A DNA stretch of 6,062 nt, from assembly GCA_024643915.1 (NCBI GenBank), contig JAHEMB010000250.1, positions 1 to 6,062 on the forward strand, in the 5' to 3' direction. This document shows positions 5,820-6,062 of the stretch, piece by piece. Source of the DNA: Rhodothermaceae bacterium. GTDB lineage: Bacteria; Bacteroidota; Rhodothermia; Rhodothermales; JAHEMB01. The position numbers and the translations under genes are program-made. Position 1 is the first letter of the stretch, and the number at the start of each line of letters is the position of its first letter. The notes beneath the pieces are model-generated. The model did no database searches and was not told the origin of the DNA. It saw only the letters and a program-made list of their open reading frames with translations.

Positions 5820-6062
5820 CAAGAAGGTGGAGCGGGTCCGCGTGGTGAAGGACATGCAGGTCGTGCACCACAAGTCCTACTCGCTCGTGGGCCTTCTCCG
5901 CTCCGACTTCTTCGGCCGCGCCATTCCGTGGAGCCGCATTCTCATGCGCCACCGCGCGCTTCGCGGCGACATGAACCTCGGACCGGCCAACGTGGCGAGC
6001 GTACCCCTGGCCTACCTCTTCGTCGCGCTCGTGCTCCTCGCCGTCGTCCACTCGGCGGCCTG
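5809..6062 (+). CDS. GT2-family glycosyltransferase, C-terminal fragment, N-terminus missing
   Basis: The frame opens after a TAA at 5806-5808 and runs off the right edge, giving about 84 residues. The sequence K-K-V-E-R-V-x-V-V-K-D-M-Q-V-V-H-H-K-S-Y-S-L (5821-5886), then L-L-R-S-D-F-F-x-R-A-I-P-W-S-R-I-L (5893-5943) and G-D-M-N-L (5965-5979), matches the region after the catalytic core of bacterial GT2 enzymes. A hydrophobic, membrane-like segment follows (about 6001-6048). The N-terminal nucleotide-sugar-binding domain and its D-x-D motif should precede this, but upstream DNA in this frame is stopped and appears to encode the opposite strand. Only internal starts are available (GTG 5827, ATG 5854), and these would give a non-catalytic product. 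I infer a truncated gene at a rearrangement or assembly junction, originally perhaps from a surface-glycan cluster like the neighbouring genes. Confidence 0.7.

Noticed and set aside
5712..5855. 47-codon complete small ORF on the minus strand starting at the ATG at 5855
   Set aside because: Its first dozen codons are antisense to a convincing GT2 coding segment, so the ATG is probably incidental; only the downstream tail is kept as a gene fragment.

Overview
This is a GC-rich bacterial window with two gene blocks facing each other, plus a probable rearrangement or assembly junction near its right end. Two features fit a GC-rich member of the Bacteroidota/Rhodothermia type: pronounced third-position GC, and no clear Shine-Dalgarno sequence before the plus-strand genes. 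This placement is an inference, because no rRNA or taxonomic marker gene is present.

Left block (about 1-3022, plus strand): the 3' part of a gene for an alpha/alpha-toroid (six-hairpin glycosidase-like) protein, followed by two different GH130-family genes. None of the visible N-termini has a signal peptide. I read this as a cytosolic glycoside-processing locus, most likely for beta-mannosides, in which GH130 enzymes phosphorolyse or hydrolyse short oligosaccharides. Between the two GH130 genes lies a small satellite of GGACGTGT octamers. A 57-bp direct duplication there has copied the last 25 bases of the first GH130 gene, including its stop codon.

Middle (3023-3344): a gene-free spacer between convergent genes. 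It contains an inverted repeat that resembles a regulator operator or an insertion-sequence end, a second partial copy of the same motif, and two back-to-back small hairpins.

Right block (3345-about 5819, minus strand): transcribed leftward, it reads (i) the C-terminal tail of an unrecognised gene, (ii) a class I SAM-dependent methyltransferase that overlaps that tail by 8 bases, and (iii) a polytopic GT-C-type membrane glycosyltransferase. This looks like a cell-surface glycan or glycolipid operon.

Right edge (about 5809-6062): the C-terminal part of a membrane-anchored GT2 glycosyltransferase appears on the plus strand with no N-terminal catalytic domain before it. At the same point the minus-strand tail also loses its 5' part. 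Two genes that point away from each other are therefore both beheaded at one place. This implies an inversion or deletion breakpoint, or a chimeric join in the assembly. I found no tRNA, rRNA, CRISPR array, intact mobile element or clear new defence system.
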